A stretch of DNA of 64,000 nt from Aegilops tauschii subsp. strangulata (GCF_002575655.3 NC_053037.3:325031294-325095293); one strand, 5' to 3'; shown: positions 46,337 to 59,071, counted from the first letter of the stretch. Made by a program: numbers and translations. The notes: generated from the letters alone by a model not told the origin.

Positions 46337-46857
46337 TGTTGGGGATATTACCACTGGGCGTAAACCGGCCAGGAGAGGCCGGGTTAACCCCATGGTAGTT
46401 CACTATATCTGAAGCCCATGAAGACAGACGGTGACGCTTTATGAAGGCCCAGGGCCCAAAGCCGGTTTAAGGCCTGTGGACATAAACCGGCATTGATATG
46501 TAAACTTGTGTTGTAAGATAGAAAGAGTAGAGACCGAGCCGGACACGTTTATGAGCCGGCCTCGGGATTCTGTAAACCGACGGGCGTCAACCCATGTATA
46601 TAAGGGGACGACCCGGCGGCGGTTCAAGAACAACAGACAATAACTCGAGACTCAGGCAAAGCGTATTCGCTCCCTGGTCATCGAAACCCTAGCAATTCCA
46701 CAACAACTGGATTAGGCTTTTACCTTCACCGCAAGGGGCCGAACCAGTATAAACTCTCTGCGTCCCTTGTCCTCTTTAACCCCTTTAAGCTAACCCGCGC
46801 GATGGCTCCACGACTAAGTCCTTTCCTTAGGACATCTGCCGTGACAAAACCACGATC
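46337..46857 (+). repeat. 5' LTR of element M
   Basis: 521 bp, colinear with 59338-59858. The last two bases read TC instead of CA. TATATAAG at 46597-46604 in CATGTATATAAGGGGACG is the LTR TATA box. Confidence 0.92.
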
Positions 46858-46859
46858 GT

Positions 46860-46877
46860 TGGCGCCCACCGTGGGGC
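46860..46877 (+). other. Primer binding site of element M
   Basis: TGGCGCCCACCGTGGGGC lies two bases after the 5' LTR. It differs from the tRNA-Asp site of elements B and H and from the initiator-Met site of E and F. I do not assign the tRNA with certainty; tRNA-Arg is the usual primer reported for RIRE2-like Tat elements. Confidence 0.75.
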
Positions 46878-46945
46878 TATCACACGATGGTTTCGAGTTC
46901 TTAGAGGGCAGCTTCGAAGGACTCAAGGGCTACGCTGTAGGCCGG

Positions 46946-49365
46946 ATGACCAAGAGTCATCGCGGCAAGGTCTACATCGACGATGCAGGCTGGGGCCCCG
47001 AGGCCGGCTCAATCGAGTATGGGTACCAGGTCCCCTTTGGTGGCATACACGTTTTCATTGGCAAGATCGGCGAACCGGGCCCTGAGCCGGACATCTGCAC
47101 CGACCTCATCGAAATGGCTCAGCGTGCGAGATCTGCCCGGGTCAAGCCTGTCATGAAGCGTGCCTTCGTGGGAGTCATCCACAGAGGGGAATCTGAGGAT
47201 AGATCGGACTCTGGTGGTGAAACCGTCGTTTATTCCGGCGATGAGTCATCGACTGGAGAGATCGAATCGTTATATCAGTTGCAAGATGGCCGGATTGGGG
47301 GCAGTTCCGATGGCGATAGTATTCCGGACCCCTTTGATCTGCCAAACCGGGTTGCGATCTTCATGGCTGGTACACAACCAGCGCTCCACTCTTCGACCGC
47401 AGCGGCGGTGATTTCCGGATCAACAGCGGTGACAGCAGCCAGGGCAGGAGGCCCTGTGTGACCGCCAGCTCTGGTTCTGTCTGATTTGTTTGACACTTTG
47501 GCAACGCTGATGGCGGAGGTTAACCCGGCGGATCAAGACGCACATAATGCAGAGATCGCGAAGGTGAAAGATCAGATCACCCAGGCCAAGGCCGACCTGG
47601 CAGCAGAGGATACCAGGATGGCTGCAGAATGAGCCGCATTGGATGCACAGGCTTACCGGCTTATGCTGGATCAGAGTGCATCGAATGATGTCCTGAAAAG
47701 GAGGTACCGATCTCGCCTGCCGCCGGTTTATGAAGCTAGGAACCTCTTTAATACCCCAGGAGCAGGGACCAGTAATCCGCCGGTGGTAAACCGGGCGGAG
47801 GCACCTGGAGCGGGGGCGCCGGTTCAGCCGCATTCCGTGGATCCGCCTCGCCAGAACAACATTGTAACACAGCATGTCCCGACACCACCAGGTCATTACT
47901 CTAACCCGATGGACAACATTGTCGCTGCCGCTTCATGGCTGGCGGCCATCCCGATCGAAGGCGAGTCTCCGGCGGCGGTCGAGACACATCGGGTTAGGGA
48001 GCTTCTTCAGACAGCCTTGGTTCAGCAGGAGGCTTATTCATATAGTCGCGATCAGATCCATTCCACTCCCCACCCAAGCCGGAGTTACAGCAGGCGTATG
48101 GATGAACCGGCAGTGTCAAGCAACGCGCGGAACCGTGATCCGCCCCGTGGCAATAACCCGGTGGGTTGTGCTGGTGATGCTCAGGAGGTGGTGGACCGGG
48201 TTCGAGCACGTAGAGAGGCCGAGTTAGCGACGCAGCATGAAGCCCGTCAGCTTACTCCGGTTCGTCCAACCACGTCGGTGGAACCAGAAGTTACTTCTAG
48301 TTCTTTGGGAGTACCGTGTCTTGTCCCAGCGTTGCGCAATGTGCGCCTGCCCAAGGATTTCAAAGGCCCGCGCAAGGTGCCGAATTACACCGCCGATTTG
48401 TCCCCTGAGACATGGGTCAAAAGCTATGAGATGGCCATGGAGATGCTGGATGTGGACGATGCGGCGTGTGCGAAATACTTCACTATGATGCTAGAGGGGA
48501 CGGCCCGCACTTGGCTGAAGAGCTTACCGGCTAATTCTATCAGGTCATGGGGCTGAGTTGAGAGCCCGGTTTATCCAGAATTTCAAGGATGCATGCAAGC
48601 AGCCCATGTCGATTATGGACTTAGCTGCCTGTGTCCAGGAAGAAGGAGAGTCAACAACCCGTTGGGTGCGCCGGGTTTCAGAGATTTTGCATTCATCGGA
48701 CCGCATCAACGCTGATACCGCAGTTTTAACATTGGAAGGCAATTGCCGGTTTGAACCCCTGAAGTTGAAGTTGGGACGGCTCAAACGTCATTGTAATGAC
48801 ATGGGAACTCTCATGGCCGCTCTGGTGAAGTATGCCGACTCTGATAGTACCAAGGATCCCGAGTCTGACGATGATAAGACAGGGAAGGGAAAAAGGAGCG
48901 GCAACGCCAAGGGACAGCACCACAACCCGGCGGGTCATGGAAACGGCGGCAAGCGTAAGGCGGACCACAATTTAGACTTTGTGGCTAATACCAACACACA
49001 GGACATGGGCCGGCGGCGTAAGGGTAAACCGCCCCAGCGCGGTGGAGGGCCAAGTCCTAATCCGGACCGCATGTCTTATCTATTGAATCAGCCTTGCCCA
49101 AAGCATGGGACGAAGGAGAACCCGTCTACACACCTCTGGAAAGATTGTTACATCATGCAAGAGTTCAAAAACTCTGATGTTTCCGGTATGATCATGGACC
49201 GGGTGGCGGTTCAGGCTCCGGATCTCATGGGCCGGGTTACGGTGGTTATAATAATCATGGGAATCAGCAACAGCAGCAGCATCAATCGGGTTACCAGAGC
49301 AACCTGAAACAATTGAATAGCGGGCAGTATCATGTCTTCACCACTAGCCTGGACGAGCGCCATTA
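46946..49365 (+). pseudogene. Gag of element M
   Basis: The likely start is the ATG at 46946 (MTKSHRGKVYIDD); the earlier ATG at 46802 lies inside the LTR. TGA codons at 47459-47461 and 47630-47632 lie in the same frame, an extra G near 48545-48550 shifts it, and a second frameshift lies near 49185. The core around 48340-48760 contains LPKDFKGPRKVPNYTADLSP, TARTWLKSLPANSI and FIQNFKDACKQP, typical of retrotransposon gag, and a later CPKHG-x-THLWKDC block resembles the zinc-binding motif of Tat elements. A Gly/Gln-rich tail ends near 49365. Broken, but every part is recognisable. Confidence 0.85.
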
Positions 49366-49513
49366 AAAGCTTCATAAAAGGGCAGTGAACTCCGTTGAAC
49401 CGGCGGTTCCCCAGTACTTACGTTGGTCGGAATAGCCTATTGTGTGGAGTCGAGAGGATCATCCGCCCCGGGTTGATAATCTGGGCCATCTGGCATTGGT
49501 GGTGGCACCTTAG

Positions 49514-50125
49514 GTGGGAGGTTATAAGTTCACCAAGGTACTCATGGACGGGGGGAGTAGTATCAATATCCTTTATTATGAGACCTTCCGTCGCATGGGG
49601 TTAACAGATAAAAATCTTAAACCGTCCAATACGGTGTTCCATGGTGTGGTGCCTGGTAAATCAGCATATCCTGTTGGTAAAATAGCTCTGGAGGTGGCTT
49701 TTGGAGATAAGCATGACTCAAGATCAGAAACTTTGACCTTTGAAGTGGTGAAAATCAAAAGCCCGTATCATGCCCTGTTTGGACGGCCAGCTTATGCTAA
49801 GTTTATGGCACGGCCTTGTTATGTCTATCTGCAGCTCAAGATGCCAGGTCACAAGGGAACTATAACAGTGCATGGGAGCCGCAAGATCGCTTTGGAGTGT
49901 GAAGAAGGTGATGCGACTTATGCTGAGTCGATTTGTGCAACAGAAGAGTTGAAGTTTTACAAAGACAATGTTGATCCGGCAGATATGACTTCATTGAAGA
50001 AACCAACTACAGAGCATGATCCGGCCCTGAAGTTAAAATCGGCTGATGAGACTAAGCTTGTTGACTTTGTGCCCGGCGATTCGTCCAAGCAGTTTAACAT
50101 CAGCGCTAACTTGGATCCAAAATAG
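49514..50125 (+). pseudogene. Aspartic protease region of element M
   Basis: Open stretch with the retropepsin motif VLMDGGSSINIL near its start, where the usual DTG/DSG is DGG, and HALFGRPAY further on, corresponding to the ILGRP-type segment. TAG at 50123-50125 separates it from RT in the same general reading direction; the codon is probably a changed CAG. The linker 49366-49513 carries further stops (about 49431 and 49509). In an intact element it would cleave the gag-pol polyprotein. Confidence 0.82.
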
Positions 50126-51092
50126 GAAAGCACGCTCACCGAGTTCATCTGTGAGAATCGGGACATCTTTGCGTGGAAGCCTTCTGACATGCCAGGTGTA
50201 CCGAGAGAACTCGATGAGCACACTCTCAATGTTGATCCCAAGTATAAACCGGTCAAGCAGCTTCTCCGCCGGTTCAATGAAGAAAGACGCAAGGCTATTG
50301 GAGAAGAAGTAGCCAGGCTCTTGGCGGCTGGATTTAGCGTTGAAGTATTTCGTCCTGAGTGGTTGACTAATCCAGTGCTGGTCCTTAAGAAGAACGGTAC
50401 TTGGTGTATGTCTGTGGACTACACAGATCTCAACAAAGCTTGTCCAGCAGATCCTTTTGCCCTCCCCCGTATTGATCAAATTATTGATGCTATGGCGGGT
50501 TGCGAGCGTTTAAGCTTTTTGGATGCATATTCTGGTTATCATCAGATCAAAATGGCAGTTAAGGATCAGGAGAAGACAGCCTTCACAACTCCCTTGGGAG
50601 CCTTCTGCTATGTGTCCATGCCCTTTGGGCTCAAGAGTTCCCAGGTGACTTATCAACGGTGTGTGCAGAATTGTCTTCATAAACAGATCGGCCACAATGT
50701 TCACGCCTATGTGGATGATATTGTGGTGAAATCAAGGAAGAAGGAGACATTGATTGATGACCTGAAGGAAACCTTTGATAACCTGCGGGTTTATAAAATG
50801 ATGCTTAATCCGGCCAAGTGCGTCTTTGGTGTACCTACAGGCAAACTCTTGGATTTTTTGGTGTCTAACAGGGGCATTGAAGCTCATCCGGAAAAGATCA
50901 AAGCCATCACCTCCTTGGCCAAACCGAAGTGTATCAATGATGTTCAACGCCTGGCAGGCCGGATTGCCGCGTTGAGCCGGTTTATCAGTCGCCTGGGCGA
51001 GAAGGCCATCCCTTTATATCAGATGCTGAAGAAAACGGATAACTTCGTCTGGAGTGACGCCGCTAATGAAGCATTTGAGGACTTAACGGCAG
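50126..51092 (+). pseudogene. Reverse transcriptase of element M
   Basis: Follows protease after one stop. The RT blocks are all present: KKNGTWCMSVDYTDLNKACP, SFLDAYSGYHQIKM, VSMPFGLKSSQVTYQR and the catalytic HAYVDDIVVKS with both aspartates intact, then the connection region to RLAGRIAALSRFISRL. A small indel near 51080 shifts the frame into RNase H. This is the best preserved RT in the window; the palm itself has no stop. Confidence 0.9.
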
Positions 51093-53326
51093 TTGGCTAA
51101 TTCGCCGGTTCTCGCTGCTCCGGTTGACAAGGAGCCATTGTTGCTATATGTGGCAGCTAATGCCCGGGCTGTTAGTGTGGCTATTGTGGTGGAACGCAAG
51201 GAGGCAGGAAAGGAATATCCGGTTCAGCGGCCGGTTTACTATATTAGTGAGGTACTTATTGAGTCCAAGCAGAGGTACCCGCATTGGCAGAAATTGGTGT
51301 ATGGAGTTTTCATGGCAAGCCGAAAGCTTAAGCAATATTTCCAAGGTCATCCCATCACGGTGGTCAGCTCTGCTCCTTTGGGGGATATAATCCAGAACAG
51401 GGAAGCAACTGGCCGGATTGCTAAGTGGGCTATCGAGCTTGGGCCTCACGGGTTGAAATACATACGCCGAACGGCGATCAAATCTCAGGCACTTGTGGAT
51501 TTCATCAATGATTGGACAAAACTACAAGCACCAGAAGAGAAGCCGGATCATACTTATTGGACTATTCATTTTGATGGGTCCAGGCAATTGGAGGGCTCGG
51601 GGGCTAGAGTCGTATTAACTTCCCCACGAGGTGATAAGTTTTGTTATGTTCTCCGTTTACTGTTCCCTTGCACTAACAATGCAGCTGAATATGAGGCTTT
51701 ACTCCATGGTCTTCGGATGGCTAAGGAGATGAACCTAAGCCGAGTTAAGTGCTTCGGTGGCTCGGATCTGGTGGCTCAACAAGTGTCCGACACTTGGGAT
51801 TCCAAGGACCCACTCATGGCAGCATATCGTCATGAGGTGGATATTGTTGCAGGTCACTTTAAAGGTTATCAGGTGGATCATGTGGACCGGCGGAAGAATG
51901 AGGCGGCGGACGCTTTAAGCCGCCTGGGTTCCCAACATAAACCGGTTCCACCTAATGTCTTCCTGGATGTTTTGCATAATCCGTCCGTCAAGCTCCCTGG
52001 TGAAGAGGATTTGGCTATTCCTGATCCGGAAGCTCAGTTGGTGGCGGCTCTTCATGTTATCCCGGATTGGACGGTTCCATATCTAGCGTATATGAACCGG
52101 GGCGAGTTACCAGAGGATGAAACTTTGGCCAGGCAGATAATCCGGCGGTCCAAGTCCATGACTATTATCAATGGAGAGTTACATCATTGCAGTGTGACAG
52201 GGGCGTTTCAACGATGTGTGTCTCCTGAAGAAGGCCGTGAAATTTTGCGTGAGATCCACAAAGGAGATTGTGGTCACCACGCCGGTTCAAAGTCTTGGGT
52301 GGCCAAGGCGTTTCGTCACGGTTTCTATTGGTTGACAGCTCATGCTGATGCCGAGGACTTGGTCAAAAGATGTGATGGCTGTCAGAAATTTTCAAGGCGC
52401 CCTCACGTACCAGCTCAAGAATTGAGAATGATTCCAATCACCTGTCCATTTGCAACTTGGGGGCTGGATATGGTTGGGCCTTTCAAGAGATCCAAGGGCA
52501 AGCAAACCCACCTTTTGGTGGCGGTTGATAAGTTCACGAAGTGGGTGGAGGCAGGGCCAGTTAGTAAGTGTGATGGAGCTACGGCGGTTCAGTTCATCAA
52601 AAAGGTGATCTTCCGGTTTGGCTTTCCACACAGCATTATAACAGACAATGGTACCAATCTGTCAAAGGGTGCCATGGAGGAGTTCTGTCAACATGAGCAC
52701 ATCTGGCTTGACGTGTCATCAGTGGCTCACCCCCAGTCCAATGGTCAAGCGGAGAGGGCCAATCAAGAGATCTTGTGAGGCATCAAACCCCGGCTTATGG
52801 TTCCTTTGCAACGGACGCCGGGTTGTTGGGTTGAGGAGTTACCTTCTGTGTTATGGAGCATCAATACCACACCCAACAGATCGACAGGATACACACCGTT
52901 CTTCATGTTTTATGGAGCAGAAGCGGTTCTTCCTAGTGACATCCGTCATGACTCACCTCGTGTAGCGGCATATGTTGAAGCTGACAACGAGAAGGCACAG
53001 CAGGAAGCTCTTGACCTGTTAGATGAGGAGCGTGACATGGCAGCAGCCCGTTCGGCGATTTATCAGCAAGATCTGCGTCGTTATCATAGCCGCCGGGTTA
53101 GAACCAGGACCTTTCAAGAAGGCGATTTGGTGCTTCGACTCATCCAGGATCAGACGGATATGCACAAGCTATCCCCCCTTGGGAAGGACCCTTTGTGGTC
53201 AGCAAGAATCTGCACAACGGGTCATACTACCTAATCGATGTTCGAGAGCGCAAAGACTCAGGTAAATCGGAGGACGAGACCAACCGGCTGTGGAATATTG
53301 CTCATCTTCGGCCCTACTATGCTTGA
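51093..53326 (+). pseudogene. Dual RNase H and integrase of element M
   Basis: The first part (to about 51450) is the standard Ty3 RNase H region with YYISEVL and FMASRKLKQYFQ, apparently degenerate. A second RNase H follows (about 51550-51960): WTIHFDGS, NNAAEYEALLHGLRMA and RRKNEAADALSRL. Integrase starts with an HHCC finger (HKGDCGHHAGS, CDGCQKF) and has D, D and E in WGLDMVGPF, IITDNGTN and NGQAERANQE. TGA at 52776-52778 lies right after the catalytic Glu; the same frame continues from 52779 through TGYTPFFMFYGAEAVLPSD. A frameshift near 53185 precedes the C-terminus at 53326 (LRPYYA). Dual RNase H is a Tat-lineage hallmark. Confidence 0.9.
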
Positions 53327-54700
53327 GCCATAGGCTCTGCTTATGTACATATTATGACATTGTATATATTATGATCAATATAATAAACCGGAGCCTCAGC
53401 TAAAGCGGGGTATCTGTTGTTTTTCTTACATCTTGTGTGGTTACATGGAGCTTTTAAAGCGGCGTCCGGTTTACCCCTTGATTTAGCTTTTCAAAGCTTT
53501 ATATTACATCACTTGGATGCTTGGTCGTATCGGAACCATAGCTACACCTCTTGATCGGTGCAATGCCACAGCATCACTTGGGGGCTTGGTCGTATCCAAA
53601 CCATAGTCACACCTCTTGATCGGCTCAAATCCAAATCAATCCGGGGCCAAAGAGAGTGTTGTAAAGCAATAACTCAAACATAGGCACCCACTGAGCACAG
53701 CTCAAAATGTTACTTGGGGATTCTTTGCTGTCGAAATGAACTAAGAATCTACACTTGTAATAGGCTATCAAGCCATGGCTTGGAAGCCTGGTGTATACAC
53801 CTAAAACCCCGGGTTAACCTGCCTATTTAAGTAAGTCACTCCGCCCAGGTAAACCTGGTATGACCCTTCGAACTTTGACAAGTTACTCTAAAATAAAGAC
53901 CCTGAACTTGTCAAGTTAAAACAATGATTGGTTAAGGATTGAGGACCATCTTAAAAGGCTTTGCAAAAATGTTTTAACTCAGTGGCTTGGCAAGCCATGA
54001 AAAGCGTCGAATTTGGGGCCTGGCAGCCCGTGAAAAGCCTCGACTACAACGGTTTTTTATTTGCCTTTTGCTAAGTTTTTCTTTCTTTTGATAAGATTTG
54101 TGATGTTTTCAAACCGGTGTTTATCAACCCGGTTAGGCTGTCAACTACAAGTTGTCAGTACATGATTAAGTTATAATCCGGAGACTATCAGCCCGGTCTG
54201 GTTTTGACTCAAAGTCACCAGTATGGAATAAACCGGTATTTATCACAACCCGGAACGGTTTTATTGTAAACCGGCATCATACAACAGGAGTTATTTATTC
54301 TCCGGAGTAGGGTTATGACCCTCACTACAAAGTTGGTCAGCCAACATTATGCCTAAAGGTCACAGGTATCATATATTTCCGTATTTGGTTATCTTTTACA
54401 ACCTTGGTTATAAACCTTGGTCATATATATATTTGGGTGTTGTGACCCGCCTGGTGGTAAACCGCCAGGGCGCTTTAAGCTTCTTATCTGTAGGGATGGC
54501 TTGAATAAATGGCTATGGATTATGAATATCATATCTTAAGCATGGCGGATTAGCAAGCATCAGTCGCAGATAAATATGCACGAAGGCATAACATACCAAG
54601 TATTTTAACTAGCCTATTACAAGGCGTTTCAGTGCCCAACAGGATAATTGTTTTCTCAAATACATGTTGCAGCATGTAGAAGACTAAACCGGCCTCCGGA
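53327..54700 (+). other. Post-pol spacer of element M with short tandem repeat
   Basis: No supported ORF. Two copies of a 64-bp unit (starting about 53509 and 53573, each with TCACTTGG, GCTTGGTCGTATC and CACCTCTTGATCGG) lie just after pol. The rest has scattered AACCGG/CCGGTTT motifs and ends where the antisense gene's stop codon lies. Confidence 0.7.
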
Positions 54701-57700
54701 TCATGATTCATCACCAGCTCGGCCTGACGGCTGCGGATCATCTTGCACCGGTTCACCTCCCTCCTCTCTACCCAGTGGCTGGAAGTCAATAGTTGCCCAG
54801 TCGATCCCAGTTAGGGCTTGGAATACAGCTTCATCGCTTATAAGCGTGGACAGTTCAATGTCAGGGGCATAAGTGTGCTTACGGATTGGTGGGATAAGAT
54901 TTTGTGCTTCTGGAATTGGTGCAGCAACCCGTCTGTTCTTGTCATCATAACTCGCCTGGTAGTATGAGAGATCCGCCGCTTCAGCCAGTTGACAAGCCAA
55001 TGGACGTACTTCCCGGTTTATGGTTCAGAGATCATCATTGCCAAATTCTGTTCCGTCTTCTTTCAAGCTGGGATAGCCTTGGGCCGCTTCCACTGGATCA
55101 AAGTCAGGTACCCATGCTTTTGCCCGGATTAGTGCGGTCAGAGCGCCCGTTCTTGCGGCAGACTTTTTTAGCTCTTCTACCCGGGCATGAAGCATAGATA
55201 ACCTTTCTAAGGTTTCCTTGATCAAGGTGGGAGGAGGATTATTATGTGAAGCGGTATAGATGATCCGCTGCGCACCGGTGTACAACTGCTCTATCAGAGT
55301 GTAGGCAGCCTTCAACTTCTTCTGCACATCAGAGCCCAGATGGCTAATGCGAGTTCCTGCACTATTGTACACATCAGTAAACCGACAACACATGGGAAGA
55401 CATGTTGAAAGTATTAAGGAAAAGATGTTTACCGAACACAGCAGCAGTCATGGCATGAATCTGCCGCTTTACACCGGTTAGTTCATCAACCACCGGCTTA
55501 AGAGCTGCTTCTGCGTTCTCGGCCCTTTTTATCAAAGTGGATTTTTCAATCTCCCAATCCGCCCGCTCCTTGTTGAAGCCCTCTTTCAGTTTCTCCATAT
55601 CGCCTAGAGCGCTGGTCAACTCTTCCTTGGCTTTGGAGGTTTCGGCTTGCTGGGATTTGAGGTTCTCTTGCAGATCAGCGGTTTGGCTTTCCTTCTTACT
55701 CAGCTCAGCCTGTAAAGAGACAGATATATCATGAGTTGACAGTACATATTTGAAGTACCAAGCCCATAACAAGTTATGCCCTTGGTACTTGGGGGCTAAT
55801 GCATATTTGCTCTTTATCAGAAATTTTTACAAGTCCCAAGCACAATACAAGTATTAATCTTGGCACTTGGGGGCTAATGTGTGTTTGCTCATAATTGCTG
55901 CTATGGAAATTCTTCTACAGTCCCGGTTCAGCTTTATAAAGTTAAACTGGCCCTTGGGGACTATACCAGTGAAAAAAGATGAAGTGTTGCAAATATAAAG
56001 ATTGTTATTAAAAGTCCCGGTTTAGATTGATATCTTAAACCGTCACTTGGGGGCTACTGGAGTTGATATTTGGAATTTACAAAGAAAGACATTTAAGCAG
56101 AGTTGAGTATTAATTACCTCATATCGCTCTTTCATCATATTTACCAAACCGGCTTCATAGTCACGGCTGGTGTACAGACGGTTCAAGAAGCCGGAGTGAA
56201 GGTCTTGAGCACTAAGATGGGCATAGTTTGACAAATCGGCGTTCCATTTGCCTTTGCCGATAGCAGAGAGCTCGTCCTTGGTAGTATGCTTTGACAAAGC
56301 GATAGGATTACCAGGAGTGGTGTGGCCAATACCAGTAATCATAATATCATCCTCTTTACCATCAGCAACTTTTGCTGGAGTTGGTGGTTTTTCGGTAGCC
56401 TTAACTGGACTAACCGGTTTGTCATCAGTCGGACAGGGCTGGTTGGCTGGTTAGCATGGCTTGTGGTGTCAACTTCTATCTGCTCAGCAACAAAGTCATG
56501 ATCTTGAGGCGGTGGGCCATTAAGCATGGCGTCAACATTGGTCTCTTCAGGATCTAGAGTTTTTTCCGGTTCAACAGCCACGTTATCATCGACCGGTTTA
56601 TTCAACCGAGCCTTCTTGCTAGGTCTGGGCTTGGCGCTGAGAAAAATAAACATGATGATCAGTACAGTATATAAAAATAACATATCAAGGATAAAAACAA
56701 GTGTATGGCTCACCCAAGAACTGTTTTGAGGGGTGGAAGCTTTGTGGCCGATGACTCGCCAGAAGATGAGTGAGAAGTACCCTGATAATTTGAATCAGAT
56801 GGGTTAAGAGGCTGACGAAAACAACCCGCTTTGGGGCATGAAGTGTCAAGGGGATGAGAGACCTCTGTTCGGCGTTTCCGAACCGGAGTGTTCGGTAAAC
56901 CGGCGGAGGTAACTACCTGGCCGCTGTGCCGGGTTGTGCGATGAGCTTCGTGCTGATGTGTCTTTAATAGAAAGTTTGGGTCCAAGTAAGCAAGGGGGTG
57001 AGAAAATTTTACTTTCCGGTTTGCTCGACGGATTTTTGATGTTGGCAGAGGATCTGAATCGGAGGAAAGAATAATTACCTCTACATCATCAGCATGACTG
57101 CCTTCAGCGTCATCCTGATAATAATCATTGTCAATGAGGTGTATGAAAAATGAACCAAGAGAGTAAAGTTCTACCTCTGATTCCGGGTTACCCATATCGT
57201 CATCAGCTGGTAGCTCGGCGGATGCAGTGGTCTTTTTCTTGCCAGGTTTCTTAACAACCTTGGTCTTTGGGCGAAGTGGCTTGGCCGGTTTGTCTTGCGG
57301 CTTTGCCGGTTTTTCTTGTGGTTTCTTGCTCCAGAACGGATCATTACCCTGTCAGAAGATAATCACAATTTCAGAAAATATTTGGACAGAAGCAACTTCA
57401 GGTAAAAAGATTATATGATTCTTACAGCTGGCGGTTTGTTGAAAGTGCAGAAAGGGAGTAGTCCGGTCTGGCCACAGACAGCCTCCGGTTCATTCAACAT
57501 CTTCTTTACAGCCTCGGTAACTTCCGCATCTGTAAGCTAAATGTCAATGTGTCGTTGAGCATCCTTCAAACTCCCTGTATACTCACACATCAAACCGGAG
57601 CGCCGACTTAAGGGCAGAATACTCCAGCTTATCCAGCAACAAGCAAGGTTAACTCCTGTCAAACCGTTCGCCATGAAGGCTCTAAGCTTTGATAACTGAG

Positions 57701-59030
57701 GGGCATAGTTGGCCCTTTCTTTTGCAGTCAACCTCTGGGGAAAAGGATCCGTGTTACTAAGGCGGTGAGGGCGGTAACCCGGCAAGGGGTTCTCATCGGT
57801 TGGAGATGTGTCTTTGCAGTAAAACCAAGTCTGGTTCCACTCTTTGGGGTGACTGTGGAGCTTGGGATGAGGGAAAGTAACTTCCTTCCTTTTCTGAACC
57901 GCCATTCCACCCAATTCCATATTGGGTCCATCCGTGAACTCTGTGCGACGGTTTAAGTGAAAGAAGTCCCTAAACAATTCAACCGTGGGCTCCTCTTGTA
58001 GATAAGCCTCACAGAAGACTTGGAAGTGGTAGATGTTGGTCACAGAGTTTGGACCGATGTCTTGAGGGTGCAGCTGAAAGCTGGCCAGTACATCTCGGAA
58101 AAATATTGAACCGGGTGGGCTGAAACCTCGACCCAGGTGATCAGCAAACACGACTACCTCTCCATCCTTGGGAGTAGGAGGATTTTCCGGGCCAGGGACC
58201 CTCCAGTGGATGGCATCTTTCTTGGCTAAAGCGCCCATTTTAACATAGTTGTTTAACTGCTCTTCGGTTACTCGAGAAGGAGCCCAATTACATTCATAGA
58301 CTTGCTTGGCCATGGCAATGAAAATCTGAAACATGATTATTGCCGGTTTAGGATTTGTAGTGGACAACTGTACAGCGGTATAAGGATCTAAGCATATTGT
58401 TAAACCGGAGCTGGTTATATGTAAACCGGAGTCTGACAATGGAGACAGTACAATGGTGAATGCAGTGGCGGTTCAACAGGGGACTAATGGTATCTACTGG
58501 GTCATCATTTTTTTCTATGAAGTTAAACCGCCTAATCTGGTATTGAAGATATAAGTTTAAAGATGCGTAAGTGAAGGAAAAACAAGTTTCACAGCTTGGC
58601 TTGGTAATTTCAGATCTACCGTGCGTTGGAAAATCAAAATAAATTCAGACCTAATTTCAAGAGTTTGAACAGTTCAGCAAGGTTCAGATGAGTTTTGTGT
58701 AAAGGAACAGATCTAACGAAAAGGGGATTATAGCTACAGCCGCGTAAGAAATATCGGATCCAGCTAGTTGTTTATGCTAATGAAAAGAACAGGAAAGAAC
58801 AATGGCGGAGATTGGATAGACTCCGATGAACATTGAAACCCTAATGGTGGATCTAGAGCAAAGAAAAGAAGAACTCACTGATGATGAGGGAACAGCAGAG
58901 GAGCGCCGCACTTTTCTGGTCCAGTCAGGTTGATGCAGCGGCCGTTGCGGAGGCAGAAACGAAGGTCAACGGTGGCGGCGGAGCTCCAAAGGCCGGACAT
59001 CGCGAGGAAGAAGATGAGGTGAAGAGATGC
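54701..59030 (-). pseudogene. Spliced antisense gene of element M (putative gypsy-type transposon domain plus coiled coil)
   Basis: Minus-strand gene with inferred exons: leader about 59030-58879; 58325-57426 (ATG at 58313, MAKQVYECNWAPSRVTEEQL); 57348-56714; 56636-56118; 55709-55433; 55356-54701. All five introns begin GT and end AG (553, 77, 77, 408 and 76 bp), and all four coding junctions keep the frame. Residues about 1-160 match the plant 'putative gypsy type transposon' domain: HWRVPGPENPPTPKDGEVVV, then RGFSPPGSIFFRDVL, then CEAYL. The middle is low-complexity; exons 5 and 6 are largely coiled coil (AELSKKESQTADLQENL). Damage: TAG at 57537-57539, a frameshift in exon 4, TGA at 55025-55027. 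The function is unknown. It opposes gag-pol, so transcripts would overlap the sense RNA's 3' part. Confidence 0.78.
55780..56055 (+). repeat. Degenerate repeats carrying CTTGGGGGCTA purine motifs
   Basis: CTTGGGGGCTA occurs at about 55790, 55866 and 56046, with CTTGGGGACTA near 55952, each in a similar context of about 75-95 bp with AAGTCCC or AGTCCCGG. The array lies in intron 4 of the antisense gene. The motif resembles the polypurine tract of element A (CCCGGGGGCTAC). Confidence 0.65.
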
Positions 59031-59063
59031 GGGGGGTGGGGGAATGGAAAGACCCCCTGGCCC

Positions 59064-59071
59064 TATTTATA
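59064..59071 (-). promoter_or_regulatory. TATA box for the antisense gene of element M
   Basis: Minus strand CCTTTATAAATAGGGCC, followed by a C-rich leader, a GC-rich leader exon and a GTGAGT donor at 58878. Spacing fits a plant promoter independent of the LTR. Confidence 0.65.
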
